From Sphingopyxis sp. (GTDB lineage Bacteria; Pseudomonadota; Alphaproteobacteria; Sphingomonadales; Sphingomonadaceae): a DNA stretch of 64,000 nt. Each line of letters starts with the position of its first letter. The stretch's first letter is position 1. The stretch is taken from assembly GCF_016793825.1 (NCBI RefSeq), contig NZ_JAEULM010000019.1, positions 307,390 through 371,389 on the forward strand, in the 5' to 3' direction. The notes beneath the pieces were generated by a model that had not been told where the DNA came from, made no database searches, and was given only the letters and a program-made list of their open reading frames with translations. Below are positions 34,689 to 44,167 of this stretch, in pieces. The position numbers and the translations under genes are program-made.

Positions 34689-34702
34689 TGCATAGGTATG
34701 CA
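34689..34702. promoter_or_regulatory. Short dyad in the pckA-chvI divergent region
   Basis: TGCATA-GG-TATGCA is a perfect 6-bp inverted repeat 35 bases upstream of the pckA ATG. The 290-base divergent region is otherwise without clear promoter elements; this dyad is a candidate operator. Confidence 0.35.
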
Positions 34703-34944
34703 ATGCCCGCCAAACGAAGGGACAGGCCCGCATTTGCAAAATGGGTGCCGACGAAATGTCGATTCCGAAATCCCGGCCGCGTTAGCGAGGATGCCGCGCG
34801 AGGTCAAAAGATTAAAGGGTAAACAAGGCCCGCTGTCCTCCGCGAACGTCCCGGTTTCGCCGACCGGGAGCCAAAAGGCCTGCGCGGTTGTCGCTAGGCG
34901 GCTTATCGGCTAGTTCCTCGTCGGCCCCGCCCAACGGAAAGAGC

Positions 34945-35655
34945 ATGACGGCAACCATCGCGCTGGTCGACGACGACCGCAACATCCTGCAATCCCTGTC
35001 GATCGCGCTTCAGGCCGAGGGATTCGTCACGCGCGTCTATTCGGACGGCGAAGCGGCACTGAAGCCGCTGATCGACAATCCGCCCGACCTTGCCGTCTTC
35101 GACGTCAAGATGCCGCGCATGGACGGGCTCGAACTGCTCCGCCGGCTCCGCGAGAAAAGCCAGCTTCCCGTCATCTTCCTCACCAGCAAGGACGACGAAA
35201 TCGACGAGGCGCTCGGCCTTGCGATGGGCGCCGACGATTATATCGCAAAACCCTTTTCGCAGCGTCTGGTGATCGCCCGAATCCGCGCGATCCTGCGCCG
35301 CGTCGAACTCAACCGCGCGCCGCCCAGCGAAGAGGACGAACCGCTGGCCGAACCGATCAGCCGCGGCCGGCTGACGATGGACCCGGCGCGCCACAAGGTC
35401 AGTTGGGACGGCAAGAGCGTGACGCTGACCGTGACCGAATTCCTGATCCTCGAAACGCTCGCGTCGCGGCCCGGCATCGTGCGCAGCCGCAACCAGTTGA
35501 TGGACGCGGCCTATCAGGACGATGTCTATATCGACGACCGCACCATCGACAGCCACATCAAGCGCCTCCGCCGCAAGTTCCGCGAAATCGACCCCGAATT
35601 CGACGCAATCGCAACCCTGTATGGCGCGGGATACCGCTTTTCCGATGATGGTTGA
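34945..35655 (+). CDS. chvI: Response regulator ChvI
   Basis: OmpR-type response regulator, 236 residues. The receiver domain has the acidic pocket VDDD near residue 9, phospho-acceptor Asp53 ([12 protein letters not shown]) and Lys in AKPFSQ. The winged-helix DNA-binding domain (about 135-236) includes [16 protein letters not shown] and [18 protein letters not shown]. In alphaproteobacteria ChvI controls envelope and acid-stress genes. Its gene overlaps the sensor gene chvG by 11 bases. Confidence 0.96.
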   Translation: MTATIALVDDDRNILQSLSIALQAEGFVTRVYSDGEAALKPLIDNPPDLAVFDVKMPRMDGLELLRRLREKSQLPVIFLTSKDDEIDEALGLAMGADDYIAKPFSQRLVIARIRAILRRVELNRAPPSEEDEPLAEPISRGRLTMDPARHKVSWDGKSVTLTVTEFLILETLASRPGIVRSRNQLMDAAYQDDVYIDDRTIDSHIKRLRRKFREIDPEFDAIATLYGAGYRFSDDG

Positions 35656-37264
35656 CGCGAAAACGCCCGACGGGAGCGCGGCCGAGCAGGAGGAATCCCC
35701 GCTCGTTTGGTCGGCGCGCTGGTCGCTGACGACGCGCATCCTTGCGGTCAACATCCTGGCGATCGTGCTGCTGGGCGGCGGATTCTTCTATCTCGACACC
35801 TATCGGTCGCGGCTGGTCGATACGCGGATGGACATGATGGGGGACCAGCTCGCGCAGCTCGACGAGGCGCTCGAAGCCGCGCGGCCCGACCAGCGCCAGC
35901 ATCTGGTTGACGAATTTACCCGCACAACCGAATCGCGCCTGCGATTCTATTCGACCGGCGGGCGCAAGATCGACGACAGTTTCCGTACCGCGCCGCCGAC
36001 CTATACGTTGCGCGACCCCGACCTGCAGCCGTGGAAACGCGATGCGGCGCGGGCGATGGACCGCGGGATCGACTGGATCGTCGGCGCGCCGGCCTATCCC
36101 GATTTCGAGGAACCGCGCGTGGACCAGGGGTCTGCCTGGCCCGAGATTCGCGAAACGCTGAAGACCGGCCGCGAAGCCAGCCGCTTCCGCTACGCGCCCG
36201 AACGCACCCCGCTGCTCAGCGCGACGCGGATCGTCGATCTCGACACGCCCGAAGTGATGCTGATGACGGTGAATGCGCGCGATATCACCAAGACGGTGCG
36301 CGCCGAGCGCTTTCGCCTAGCGGTCGTCGTCTTCATGGTGCTGCTGGCGTCGGTGCTGCTTTCGCTGTTTCTCGCGCGCACCATCGTCCGACCGCTGCGC
36401 CGGCTTGCCCGCGCCGCAGTGCGCGTCCGGCTGGGCCGCGCGCGCGAGGTCGTCGTCCCGCGCCTGCCCAGCCGGCGCGACGAGATCGGCACCCTTGCCC
36501 GCGCGCTGTCGGACATGACGCAGGCGCTGCGCGAGCGTATCGACGCGGGCGAGCATTTCGCCGCCGACGTCACCCACGAGCTCAAGAATCCGATCGCATC
36601 GGTCCGTTCCGCGATCGAAGGACTCGGCCGGGTCACGACCGACGAACAGCGCGCGCAGTTGCTCGCGATCGCCGACGAAGACGTTCGCCGGCTCGACCGG
36701 CTGGTGACCGATATCAGCGATGCGAGCCGTATCGACGCGCAATTGTCGCGCACGCTGTTCGAACCGATCGACCTCGGCCTGATGATCGAATCGATGCTCG
36801 CTGCACGCGCCGCGCGGATGGGCGCCGAGGAATCGGGGGGGCAGCCGACACCGCGCGTCGCGTTCGCGCGCCCGCGCAAGGGCACCACGATGGTCATGGG
36901 CGACGGCCATCGCATCGAACGCGCGATCGACAATGTCATCGACAATGCGATCAGCTTTTCGCCGCCCGATGGGCTCGTCTGCATTGCCGCAACCCGGCTT
37001 GGCGACGAAGTGCATCTGCGCATCGACGATGACGGACCGGGAATCGATCCATCGCAGCGCGAGGCTATTTTCCGCCGTTTTCATAGCGAAAGGCCGAATG
37101 CCGAGGCCTTTGGACGCCACAGCGGACTGGGCCTTGCGATCGCCCGGACGATCATCGAAGGCCATGCCGGAACGATCTCCGCTCGCGACCGCGAAGACGA
37201 CAAACGCGGCGCGAGCCTGCTGATCACGCTCCCCGCACGCGAAGGCAGCGACGAAAACGGTTAA
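35645..37264 (+). CDS. chvG: Sensor histidine kinase ChvG
   Basis: Inner membrane sensor kinase, partner of ChvI; 539 residues. Two membrane helices (about 33-50 and 224-244) flank a periplasmic sensing domain of about 170 residues. A HAMP segment (about 245-298), HisKA with His311 in [13 protein letters not shown], and an HATPase domain (N-box [24 protein letters not shown]) follow. Two adjacent ATG codons (35645, 35648) are possible starts, both inside the end of chvI. Periplasmic repressor ExoR, known in rhizobia, is not encoded nearby. Confidence 0.96.
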   Translation: MMVDAKTPDGSAAEQEESPLVWSARWSLTTRILAVNILAIVLLGGGFFYLDTYRSRLVDTRMDMMGDQLAQLDEALEAARPDQRQHLVDEFTRTTESRLRFYSTGGRKIDDSFRTAPPTYTLRDPDLQPWKRDAARAMDRGIDWIVGAPAYPDFEEPRVDQGSAWPEIRETLKTGREASRFRYAPERTPLLSATRIVDLDTPEVMLMTVNARDITKTVRAERFRLAVVVFMVLLASVLLSLFLARTIVRPLRRLARAAVRVRLGRAREVVVPRLPSRRDEIGTLARALSDMTQALRERIDAGEHFAADVTHELKNPIASVRSAIEGLGRVTTDEQRAQLLAIADEDVRRLDRLVTDISDASRIDAQLSRTLFEPIDLGLMIESMLAARAARMGAEESGGQPTPRVAFARPRKGTTMVMGDGHRIERAIDNVIDNAISFSPPDGLVCIAATRLGDEVHLRIDDDGPGIDPSQREAIFRRFHSERPNAEAFGRHSGLGLAIARTIIEGHAGTISARDREDDKRGASLLITLPAREGSDENG

Positions 37265-37318
37265 CGCGCGATACCCTATCGCCTTGCAGCCTCGCTTCGT
37301 CGCCGGTAAGCCGTGCCC

Positions 37319-37765
37319 ATGCTCCCGAGCCGGACCAAGCCCGAGATCGTCAACATCCATGCCAGCTGCGTCACGGCAGGGAATGGCGGCGTGCTCATTC
37401 TCGGCAATTCGGGACAGGGCAAATCGGATCTTGCCCTGCGGCTGATCGATCAGGGCGCGCGGCTTGTCGCCGACGACCGGTGCGACATCTGGTACGAGCG
37501 CGAACGGCTGTGGTGTCGTCCCCCCGAAACTCTTGCCGGCAAGCTGGAGGTGCGCGGCATCGGTATCATCGAACGGCCATGGACTGCGCCCGCGCCGCTG
37601 GCGCTCGCGGTGCGGCTCACCGACCGGTACGACCGGATGCCGACGATGAACCAGGTCGAAATGGTCGCCGGCCATCCGCTTCCCGCGCTGCTGTTGTCGG
37701 CCTTTGAGGCGTCGGCGCCGATCAAGATCATGCTCGCCCTCGAGCGGCTGGCGCCCGGGGCATGA
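37319..37765 (+). CDS. hprK: HPr kinase/phosphorylase (short alphaproteobacterial form)
   Basis: Phosphorylates and dephosphorylates the regulatory Ser of HPr. This 148-residue form has only the C-terminal catalytic domain, as usual in alphaproteobacteria. The P-loop GNSGQGKS is at 29-36, the VADDR segment at 49-53 and the signature EVRGIGII at 78-85. An in-frame GTG at 37313 is an alternative start. Its stop overlaps the rapZ ATG. The target protein, HPr, is encoded three genes downstream. Confidence 0.92.
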   Translation: MLPSRTKPEIVNIHASCVTAGNGGVLILGNSGQGKSDLALRLIDQGARLVADDRCDIWYERERLWCRPPETLAGKLEVRGIGIIERPWTAPAPLALAVRLTDRYDRMPTMNQVEMVAGHPLPALLLSAFEASAPIKIMLALERLAPGA

Positions 37766-38700
37766 GCGACGCGGGCGAACAACGGCTGCTGTTGGTTACC
37801 GGGCTGTCGGGCGCCGGCAAGTCGACCGTGCTGAAGGTCCTTGAGGATCTGGGCTGGGAGGTCGTCGACAATCTGCCGCTCGCGCTGCTGGAAACGCTGA
37901 TCGACGCGCCCGTCAAGCGCAGCGAAGCCAATCGTCCGCTCGCGGTCGGCATCGACAGCCGTAGCCGCGGATTCCGGCCGCCTTTGCTGGTGAAACGGAT
38001 CAAGGAGCTGCGCGAAGGGGGCGGGCGCGACGTCCAGACCCTGTTCCTGGACTGCGCCGGCACCGAACTGGAACGCCGCTTTTCCGAAACGCGCCGCCGA
38101 CATCCGATGGCCGAAGACCGCCCCGCCGCCGACGGCATCGCCCGCGAGCGCGAAATGATGGAACCGCTCCGCCGCTGGGCCGAGCATGTCATCGACACCA
38201 CCAACCATAGCAGCAACGACCTGCAACAGGAGGCACGCCAGCGCTTTGGCGACGCCGGCGACGACGAACCCGTGCTCAACGTGCTGAGTTTCGGTTTCGC
38301 GCGTGGACTACCGCGCAACGCCGACCTGGTTTTCGACATGCGCTACCTGCGCAATCCACACTGGGACCCCAGGCTGAAGCCCGGCACCGGCCTCGACCCC
38401 GACGTCGCGGCCTATGTCATGGCCGATCCGGCCTATGCCGACAGCGTGGCGCAGATCGAAGCGCTGATCCTGACGCTGCTCCCGCGCTATCGCGCCGAGG
38501 GCAAAAGCTATGTGACGATTGCCTTTGGATGCACGGGCGGACGCCACCGGTCGGTCCATGTCGCGGCGCGTGTTGCCCAAACGCTACGCAAGGCGGGGTA
38601 TGAACCGACTCTGACCCACCGCAACCTTGACTCCGCGCCGCAAGATGGGCTTGAGGGCAGGCCCCCGCCCGCATCTTCCGCCGGCGCGGAAAAAGCATAA
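37762..38700 (+). CDS. rapZ: RNase adapter protein RapZ
   Basis: P-loop protein that in enterobacteria directs RNase E to the small RNA GlmZ and so senses glucosamine-6-phosphate. The 312 residues start with [15 protein letters not shown] (P-loop 14-21) and have the C-terminal [21 protein letters not shown] block. A polar tail (about 290-312) is extra. The role in alphaproteobacteria is not firmly known, but its place between hprK and PTS genes agrees with a metabolic sensor. ATGA overlap with hprK. Confidence 0.95.
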   Translation: MSDAGEQRLLLVTGLSGAGKSTVLKVLEDLGWEVVDNLPLALLETLIDAPVKRSEANRPLAVGIDSRSRGFRPPLLVKRIKELREGGGRDVQTLFLDCAGTELERRFSETRRRHPMAEDRPAADGIAREREMMEPLRRWAEHVIDTTNHSSNDLQQEARQRFGDAGDDEPVLNVLSFGFARGLPRNADLVFDMRYLRNPHWDPRLKPGTGLDPDVAAYVMADPAYADSVAQIEALILTLLPRYRAEGKSYVTIAFGCTGGRHRSVHVAARVAQTLRKAGYEPTLTHRNLDSAPQDGLEGRPPPASSAGAEKA

Positions 38701-38714
38701 GGGTCTTTGCTTTC

Positions 38715-39143
38715 ATGCCCACCGATAAAGCCTTGCCGTTGCTGGGGATGGTCCTCGTCACCCACGGCCGCCTCGCCGACGAAATGGTGCGTGCGATGGA
38801 GCATGTCGTCGGGCCGCAGCGCGCGATCGGCACGGTGTGCATCGGTCCCAACGACAATATGGAAATGCGCCGCAAGGAAATCGCCGACGCGATCCGCAAG
38901 GTCGACGAAGGCCGCGGTGTGATCATGCTGACCGACCTGTTCGGCGGCACGCCATCGAATCTCGCGATCAGCCTGCTCGAAAGCGGCCGCACCGAAGTGA
39001 TCGCCGGGGTCAACCTGCCGATGCTGATCCGGCTGGAAAGCGCACGCAAGACGATGGACCTGCGGGCCGCGGTGATCGCGGCAAAGGAAGCGGGCCAGAA
39101 ATATATTTCCGTCGCGTCGGAAATGCTGGGAGTGGGACCATGA
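38715..39143 (+). CDS. PTS EIIA (mannose-family) protein
   Basis: A 142-residue EIIA domain of the mannose/fructose family: MVLVTHGRLADEMVRAMEHVVG with phospho-acceptor His17, and IMLTDLFGGTPSNLAISLLE. No EIIB, EIIC or EIID sugar-transport genes are beside it, so a regulatory, not transport, role is likely. The start follows rapZ by 14 bases and the stop overlaps ptsH (ATGA). Confidence 0.94.
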   Translation: MPTDKALPLLGMVLVTHGRLADEMVRAMEHVVGPQRAIGTVCIGPNDNMEMRRKEIADAIRKVDEGRGVIMLTDLFGGTPSNLAISLLESGRTEVIAGVNLPMLIRLESARKTMDLRAAVIAAKEAGQKYISVASEMLGVGP

Positions 39144-39418
39144 GCGAAGTCAGCGAGACGGTCGAAATCACCAACCAGCGCGGCCTGCACGCGCGCGCGA
39201 GCGCGAAGTTCGTGACCTTTGTGAGCCGCTTGCCCGAATCCGTTTCGGTCGAGGTCGAAAAAGGCGGGTCGCGGGTCAATGGAACCTCGATCATGGGGCT
39301 GATGATGCTGGGTGCCGCGAAGGGCGACAGCATCACCATCCACACCAAGGGTGATGGCGCCGACGCAGCGCTGCTGAAGCTCGTGGGACTGGTCAAGGAC
39401 AGCTTCGGCGAGGATTGA
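39140..39418 (+). CDS. ptsH: Phosphocarrier protein HPr
   Basis: A 92-residue phosphocarrier. Phosphorylatable His17 is in NQRGLHARASAKF, and the regulatory Ser50, target of HprK, is in NGTSIMGLMML. It starts in the ATGA overlap with the EIIA gene. Together with HprK it forms a complete Ser-phosphorylation switch; enzyme I is not in this window. Confidence 0.95.
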   Translation: MSEVSETVEITNQRGLHARASAKFVTFVSRLPESVSVEVEKGGSRVNGTSIMGLMMLGAAKGDSITIHTKGDGADAALLKLVGLVKDSFGED

Positions 39419-39436
39419 GGCGTGGCGCCTCCCCAC

Positions 39437-40252
39437 ATGACCAACGCTCGCCGTTCACGCATCGAAAGCTTTTCCAACCCGCTGGTCAAGCGGATGCGCC
39501 TGCTGCGCGAAAAGCGACACCGGCGCGCAGAGGGATTGTTCCTGGCCGAGGGGCTGCGCATCGCGACCGAAGCACGCGAGGCCGGCATCTTGCCGCACTG
39601 GCTGTTTCTTGCCGAAGAGGGCGCCGGCCACCCGCTTGCGCAGGCGCTGATCGACGCCGTACTCGCAAGCGGCGGCGAAGTGATCGACACGACGCCCGCC
39701 ATCCTTTCGAAGCTTTCGGGCAAGGACAACGCGCAGACGATCGTCGGCATCTATGCCGAGCCGAAGACCGCGCTTGCCGACCTCGACCGCGATGCCGCGC
39801 CGATCTGGCTCGTTGCCGAGCGGCTGCGCGACCCCGGCAATCTCGGCACGATGCTGCGCACCGGCGATGCGGTCGGCGCGGGCGGGCTGATCCTGCTGGA
39901 CGAAAGCACCGATCCCTATGCCGTCGAGGCAGTGCGCGCGAGCATGGGAGCGATCTTTACCCAGACGCTGGTACAGGCGCGCTGGGCGGAATTCCTGCCC
40001 TGGCTGCGCAGCGGCCCGGGCGAGCTGGTCGCGACCTGGCTCGGCCACGATACGCAGGACTATCAGGCAGTGCGCTATGCCGCGCCGACCTTCATCCTGA
40101 TCGGCAATGAATCGCAGGGAATGCCCGCCGATTATGCGGCAGCGGCCGACGTGCGCGTGAAGATGCCGATGATGGGCAAGGCCGACAGCCTGAACGCCGC
40201 GGTCGCTGCGGCAGTGATGGCCTATGAAGTGCTGAACCAGCGACGAAGCTGA
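39437..40252 (+). CDS. SpoU/TrmH family RNA 2'-O-methyltransferase
   Basis: SPOUT-fold methyltransferase, probably acting on rRNA or tRNA, 271 residues. The N-terminal substrate-binding domain begins RIESFSNPLVKRMRLLREK. The SPOUT domain carries the three motifs LVAERLRDPGNLGTMLRTGDAVG, FILIGNESQGMP and MPMMGKADSLNAAVAAAVMAYE. Start uncertain: a GTG at 39422 has a better placed GAGGA, while the ATG at 39437 gives the more family-like N-terminus. It follows ptsH closely and may be read from the same message. Confidence 0.93.
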   Translation: MTNARRSRIESFSNPLVKRMRLLREKRHRRAEGLFLAEGLRIATEAREAGILPHWLFLAEEGAGHPLAQALIDAVLASGGEVIDTTPAILSKLSGKDNAQTIVGIYAEPKTALADLDRDAAPIWLVAERLRDPGNLGTMLRTGDAVGAGGLILLDESTDPYAVEAVRASMGAIFTQTLVQARWAEFLPWLRSGPGELVATWLGHDTQDYQAVRYAAPTFILIGNESQGMPADYAAAADVRVKMPMMGKADSLNAAVAAAVMAYEVLNQRRS

Positions 40253-40407
40253 ACTGCGGCCGCGCTTTCCGTTCAGCGCCGCGCCATCGCCATGCTAGTA
40301 TCCGGCGGCCATTCGCATCGAGCGAAGTCGAGATGCCGTGAAGGCGCGCGCCGGCGGTGGGCGTCCCGATTTCGTTCGACGCAAACGGACTTTTCAGGAG
40401 AGCCATC

Positions 40408-41109
40408 GTGCGCAAGCTGCTTCCCTTTCTCCCCCTCGGCCTGTCGTTGGCCGCCTGTGTTCCCGCCTCGGAGCCGCCGCAGGGGCCGAAGCCCGCCGCC
40501 TATTTCGCACTCGGCACCGAGCCCGGCTGGACGCTGGAAATCACCCCCGATCGCCTGAGCTACGCAGGCGATTATGGCGATACCAGGATCGCCGTCGCCA
40601 ACCCCGGCGCGCGGCCCAGTTTCAACGGCGAGCGCTATGTCACACCGCGCCTGACGGTCGATGTGACGCACACCGACTGCAGCGACGGGATGAGCGATCG
40701 TCGCTACCGCGACAGGGTGACGGTGACCGCCGACGGCAAGTCGGTGACGGGCTGCGGCGGCGGCATTCTTGCGCCGATGGCGCTTGCCGGCACAAGCTGG
40801 ACCTTCGTATCCATCGGCGGCGTCCGCGTCGCGGGCGACCGGCCCGCATCGCTGGAGTTCGAGGACAACCGGTTAAGCGGCAGCGCCGGCTGCAATCGCT
40901 TTTCGGGCAGCTATGCGATCGATGGCCGCACGCTGACCGCGGGGCCGCTGATGGCGACGAAAATGGCGTGTCCAGGATCCGGCATGACGCAGGAAAGCGC
41001 CTTCTTCGCGCTGATGCGCGGTCCGGTCAGCCTCGGCTTCCCGAGCGACGGCACGATGGAAATAACGGGCGCCGACGGACAGACGGCGGTACTGCGCCGC
41101 GCGATCTGA
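40408..41109 (+). CDS. META domain lipoprotein
   Basis: A 233-residue envelope lipoprotein. GTG start at 40408 follows AGGAG by 7 bases; lipobox LSLAAC places the modified Cys at about residue 17. The N-terminal half (about 30-130, FALGTEPGWTLEITPDRLSY) is a COG3650-type domain with several Cys. The C-terminal half is a META domain (LAGTSWTFVSIGGVRV ... LEFEDNRLSGSAGCNRFSGSY). META proteins such as HslJ are linked to heat and novobiocin tolerance, but the mechanism is unknown. Confidence 0.9.
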   Translation: MRKLLPFLPLGLSLAACVPASEPPQGPKPAAYFALGTEPGWTLEITPDRLSYAGDYGDTRIAVANPGARPSFNGERYVTPRLTVDVTHTDCSDGMSDRRYRDRVTVTADGKSVTGCGGGILAPMALAGTSWTFVSIGGVRVAGDRPASLEFEDNRLSGSAGCNRFSGSYAIDGRTLTAGPLMATKMACPGSGMTQESAFFALMRGPVSLGFPSDGTMEITGADGQTAVLRRAI

Positions 41110-41113
41110 CCCG

Positions 41114-42457
41114 TCAGTCGTTGGCGCCGCCCGCGCCCGATAGCTTGGCGAGCGGGCGCGCGGCCTGTTCGGCAACCGGTAGCGCCGGGATTTCGCGATC
41201 GCCGGTCTCGACGTCGAGCGCCTCGAAGCGCTTTGCCTGCGTCAGCACCTGACTTTCGAAGCTGCCGACAAAGGCGTTGTAGGCACCCGTCGCAGAATCG
41301 AGGTTTTTGCCGACGCGCGCGATGTGCGATCCCATCACCGACATGCGCGCATAAAGCTCCTTGCCGAGTGCCGCGATCTCGCGCGCCTGCCCGGCGAGCT
41401 TTTCCTGACGCCATACCGCCGCGACGGTGCGCGCGATCGCGATCAGGTTTGTCGGGGTTGCGAGCAGCACCTTGCGCTCGAACGCATAATCCCAGAGCCC
41501 TTGATCCTGATCGAGCGCGGCGGCGAGGAAATGTTCGCCGGGAACGAACATCACGACGAAATCGGGCGTGTCGTCGAACTGCGTCCAATAGGATTTGGCG
41601 CCGAGGGTATTCACGTGCGCCTTCATCGCCGCGGCATGCGCCGCGAGATGCGCCGCCTTCTCACCCTCGTCGACCGCGCCGAACGCATCCTGATAGGCGT
41701 TGAGCGATACTTTGGCATCGATGACGAGGCTCTGCCCGCCCGGGACTTTCACGACGACATCGGGCCGCAGCCGCCCGCCGTCGCCATCGGCGACGCTCAC
41801 CTCGGTCTGGAAATCGGCATGTTCGGAGAGCCCGCAGCTTTCGAGCACGTTGCGCAATTGCTGCTCGCCCCAGCGCCCGCGCGCCTTGGGCGCGTTGCGG
41901 AGAGCGTTGACGAGCTTCGCCGCCTCGCTCGACACACGCTCGGTGCCTTCGCGCATGGCCGCGATCTGGCCGTGGAGCAGACCGAAAGCGTTCTGGCGTT
42001 CCGCCTCGACCTTGCCGACCGCTTCTTCATATTTCTGGAGACGGTCGTGGACCGGTGAGAGCAGCGCCTTCAGATTCTGTCCCGCACTCTCCTCGCTCTG
42101 TTTGAAGCGCTGGTCGGCACGTTCGAGGAAGGCCTTTTGCGCTTCGCCAAGCATCGCCTGCCCGACTTCGCGGAACTGCGCGGTGAGCGCCCCTTGTGCG
42201 TCGCGAAGCTGCGCGATCTGCGCGTCATGCGCCTCGTCGCGGGCTTTCTGTTCGGCGAGCAACGCCGAGAGTTGCAGGTCCGCGGCCTTGCGCGCTTCCG
42301 CTTCAGCCGCGAGATCGGTGACTGCGGCCCTGAAACGCTCCGACAATCCGTCGCGTTCGGCCTTGAGCGCCCCCGCTTGACGTCCGGCGAGCAGCCAGCC
42401 GATCAGGCCGCCGAGAAAAAGAGCGATGAAGGCGATAGCGAGCGCGGTAACATCCAT
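41114..42457 (-). CDS. rmuC: DNA recombination protein RmuC
   Basis: A 447-residue RmuC-family protein that limits DNA inversions at short repeats; predicted nuclease. An N-terminal membrane helix (about 5-25, ALAIAFIALFLGGLIGWLLAG) is followed by a long coiled coil (about 35-180). The PD-(D/E)XK-like core follows: LRPDVVVKVPGGQSLVIDAKVSLNAYQDAF, with Asp, Asp and Lys in the expected order. It converges with the META lipoprotein gene, 4 bases apart. Confidence 0.94.
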   Translation of the reverse strand: MDVTALAIAFIALFLGGLIGWLLAGRQAGALKAERDGLSERFRAAVTDLAAEAEARKAADLQLSALLAEQKARDEAHDAQIAQLRDAQGALTAQFREVGQAMLGEAQKAFLERADQRFKQSEESAGQNLKALLSPVHDRLQKYEEAVGKVEAERQNAFGLLHGQIAAMREGTERVSSEAAKLVNALRNAPKARGRWGEQQLRNVLESCGLSEHADFQTEVSVADGDGGRLRPDVVVKVPGGQSLVIDAKVSLNAYQDAFGAVDEGEKAAHLAAHAAAMKAHVNTLGAKSYWTQFDDTPDFVVMFVPGEHFLAAALDQDQGLWDYAFERKVLLATPTNLIAIARTVAAVWRQEKLAGQAREIAALGKELYARMSVMGSHIARVGKNLDSATGAYNAFVGSFESQVLTQAKRFEALDVETGDREIPALPVAEQAARPLAKLSGAGGAND

Positions 42458-42509
42458 GTGCGGAACATAGATCGAACACCGCGCCTCTGGCTAGCCGGTA
42501 ATTGTCCCG

Positions 42510-42953
42510 TCAGAGCATTTCGCTCGAAACATCCAGCTCGCGCACGCGGCGTTTCTGCCGCGCCGTATCGACGAGACGGCGCAGTTCTTCCCGCCGGTCG
42601 GCCGCGCGCTCGACATGCGGCATGACGAGTGCACCTTGGCGGGTCGTCTCGTCGGAGGAATCGATGCTGATTGTCCCGATTCCCGCCCATTGGTTGATCA
42701 GCGTGAAGTCCATCCGGACGTCCTTGACGCGGTAGAGCTCGATCTCGTCGATGCTCTTCACGAAAATCCCCTTGCGCAGGATCAGCCGGTCCTCGGTCAG
42801 TTCATAGGTGACATCGAGGTTGCGGATCCACTGGACGAGGATGATCAGGAAGCCCACGCCGACAAGGCATAGCGCCAGCGTCAGCCAGCCGAGCAATGTG
42901 CCGCGGAGCCAGCCCCAGGTCGAGGAACGGAAGCGATCGAGGACTTCGGGCAT
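42510..42953 (-). CDS. Bacterial PH domain membrane protein (YdbS-like)
   Basis: A 147-residue protein with a strong hydrophobic hairpin near the N-terminus (about 20-42, GTLLGWLTLALCLVGVGFLIILV) and a bPH2 domain (YELTEDRLILRKGIFVKSIDEIELYRVKDVRMD). ATG at 42953 lies 5 bases after an AAAGGAGG ribosome-binding site. Function unknown; the family is thought to act at the inner membrane. Confidence 0.88.
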   Translation of the reverse strand: MPEVLDRFRSSTWGWLRGTLLGWLTLALCLVGVGFLIILVQWIRNLDVTYELTEDRLILRKGIFVKSIDEIELYRVKDVRMDFTLINQWAGIGTISIDSSDETTRQGALVMPHVERAADRREELRRLVDTARQKRRVRELDVSSEML

Positions 42954-42974
42954 AGGCACCTCCTTTGGACTGAT

Positions 42975-43475
42975 TTACGGCTGAGCAGCTTTCCATGCCA
43001 TGGGCAATATCGCGCGATAGGTTTCGGCGCCCGGCGCGCCGCCGATGCTCACGCCCTGCGTCAGCAGCCAATAGTGCCGGACGATCTCTGCCTGTTGTTC
43101 CAGCCCATATCGTTCGAGCGGCCAGCCGGGTTTGAGACTGTAGTCATAGGTTGCAAAGGGGTGCCGCATCAGCACCAGATACCAGCGGCCGCGCTGCTGC
43201 GCCTGCCAGACATGCGTCATTTCGTGGAGAAAAAGACCCTTGGCACGCAGCTGCTCTTCGCGGCCGCCCGCCGGACAGGAAAAGTCGTCGCAATAGACGC
43301 CGCCTTTCGGATGAAAATGCAGGTCGCCCATCGGCGCCATCACGATGCGGCGCGGCTGGAAGAAAATCCATTTATAGTGGCGCACCTTCACCCGCGCATA
43401 GTCGACGGCATCGCCGAACACCGTCCGGGCGAGCGCGATTTCGCCGATCGTGAGGGGGCGCGACGGACGCGCCAT
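42975..43475 (-). CDS. HExxH-containing protein of unknown function
   Basis: A 166-residue protein. Its FLHEMTHVWQ motif has the HExxH zinc-peptidase pattern, and a later ERYGLEQQAEIVRHYW offers an acidic third ligand (E-x-x-A-E), as in gluzincins. No signal peptide is visible. Homologues are sometimes labelled vgr-related, without functional support. It lies 20 bases before the PH-domain gene on the same strand, likely an operon. Confidence 0.82.
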   Translation of the reverse strand: MARPSRPLTIGEIALARTVFGDAVDYARVKVRHYKWIFFQPRRIVMAPMGDLHFHPKGGVYCDDFSCPAGGREEQLRAKGLFLHEMTHVWQAQQRGRWYLVLMRHPFATYDYSLKPGWPLERYGLEQQAEIVRHYWLLTQGVSIGGAPGAETYRAILPMAWKAAQP

Positions 43476-43523
43476 CAAAATCCGGTCATGACGGCGACAC
43501 CGGGCCGAATGGAACGGCCATGC

Positions 43524-44000
43524 CTATTTCTTGGCCGCCTCGGGCGACGCCTCGCCCGGCGCAGCCTTGATCGGCAGGTCGAAAAGAATGCGTTCATTGT
43601 TGTTGTTGGTGAACACGAAGGCCATCGGCAGCTTGCCCGCGCGCACCGCCGCGCCATTGATGTTCCAGATCATCAGATGCTTGCCGCCCTGCCGGAACTG
43701 CAGCTTTCCTTTGGCGGGAACATCGGCGCTCAGCAGCGGCTTCATCGTCATGACGCCGTTTTCCTTGACGCTTTCATGCATTTCGACGCGCTGCGCGAGA
43801 TCGGAAGTCACCGCGACGAGCTGGACGTCACGCGGCCCGCCCTCGACGGTGAAATAGCCGACGGCGGGGCGATCAGCGGTCGCGCCCATCTGGATATAGC
43901 CGCCGACGACATTGAGCTGCTGCCCCGCTCCCAAATTCTTCTCGCACCCCGTCAACGTGAGTGCGGTGGCGGCAAGGGCGAGGATGGCCAACGGCTTCAT
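43524..44000 (-). CDS. PCu(A)C copper chaperone lipoprotein
   Basis: Periplasmic copper(I) carrier used for cytochrome oxidase CuA assembly. The signature H-x10-M-x21-H-x-M is complete: H75, M86, H108 and M110. A signal peptide with lipobox LTGC (Cys19) suggests membrane anchoring. Start: ATG 44000 chosen; ATG 44006 two codons upstream is equally possible. A C-terminal polar tail GEASPEAAKK is extra. Neither a Sco gene nor oxidase genes are adjacent. Confidence 0.92.
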   Translation of the reverse strand: MKPLAILALAATALTLTGCEKNLGAGQQLNVVGGYIQMGATADRPAVGYFTVEGGPRDVQLVAVTSDLAQRVEMHESVKENGVMTMKPLLSADVPAKGKLQFRQGGKHLMIWNINGAAVRAGKLPMAFVFTNNNNERILFDLPIKAAPGEASPEAAKK

Positions 44001-44057
44001 GATCATGGGACTCCCGAAATGCGTCAATTTTCGTACCCCAGATAAGCGGTCCTAACC

Positions 44058-44085
44058 CTTGTGCCAAGGCAAAGCGCACCTATAT
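44058..44085 (+). promoter_or_regulatory. Putative heat-shock (sigma-32) promoter of dnaK
   Basis: CTTG at 44058-44061 with upstream CC, then CCTATAT at 44079-44085, agrees with the alphaproteobacterial RpoH pattern CTTG-N17-CCTATnT. It lies about 80 bases before dnaK. Confidence 0.65.
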
Positions 44086-44167
44086 CGCGCCCATCGGACC
44101 CCCAAAGGGACTCAACTCAAGGCGTGCCTTTTCAGGGCGCCCAAGAAGCAACAAGGACGTTTAGAAT

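Noticed and set aside
40311-40345. GCATCGAGCGAAGTCGAGATGC-type imperfect palindrome before the META lipoprotein gene
   Set aside because: Looks like a scattered short repeat, but only one copy is seen in this window and the arms are weak, so it is not listed as a feature.
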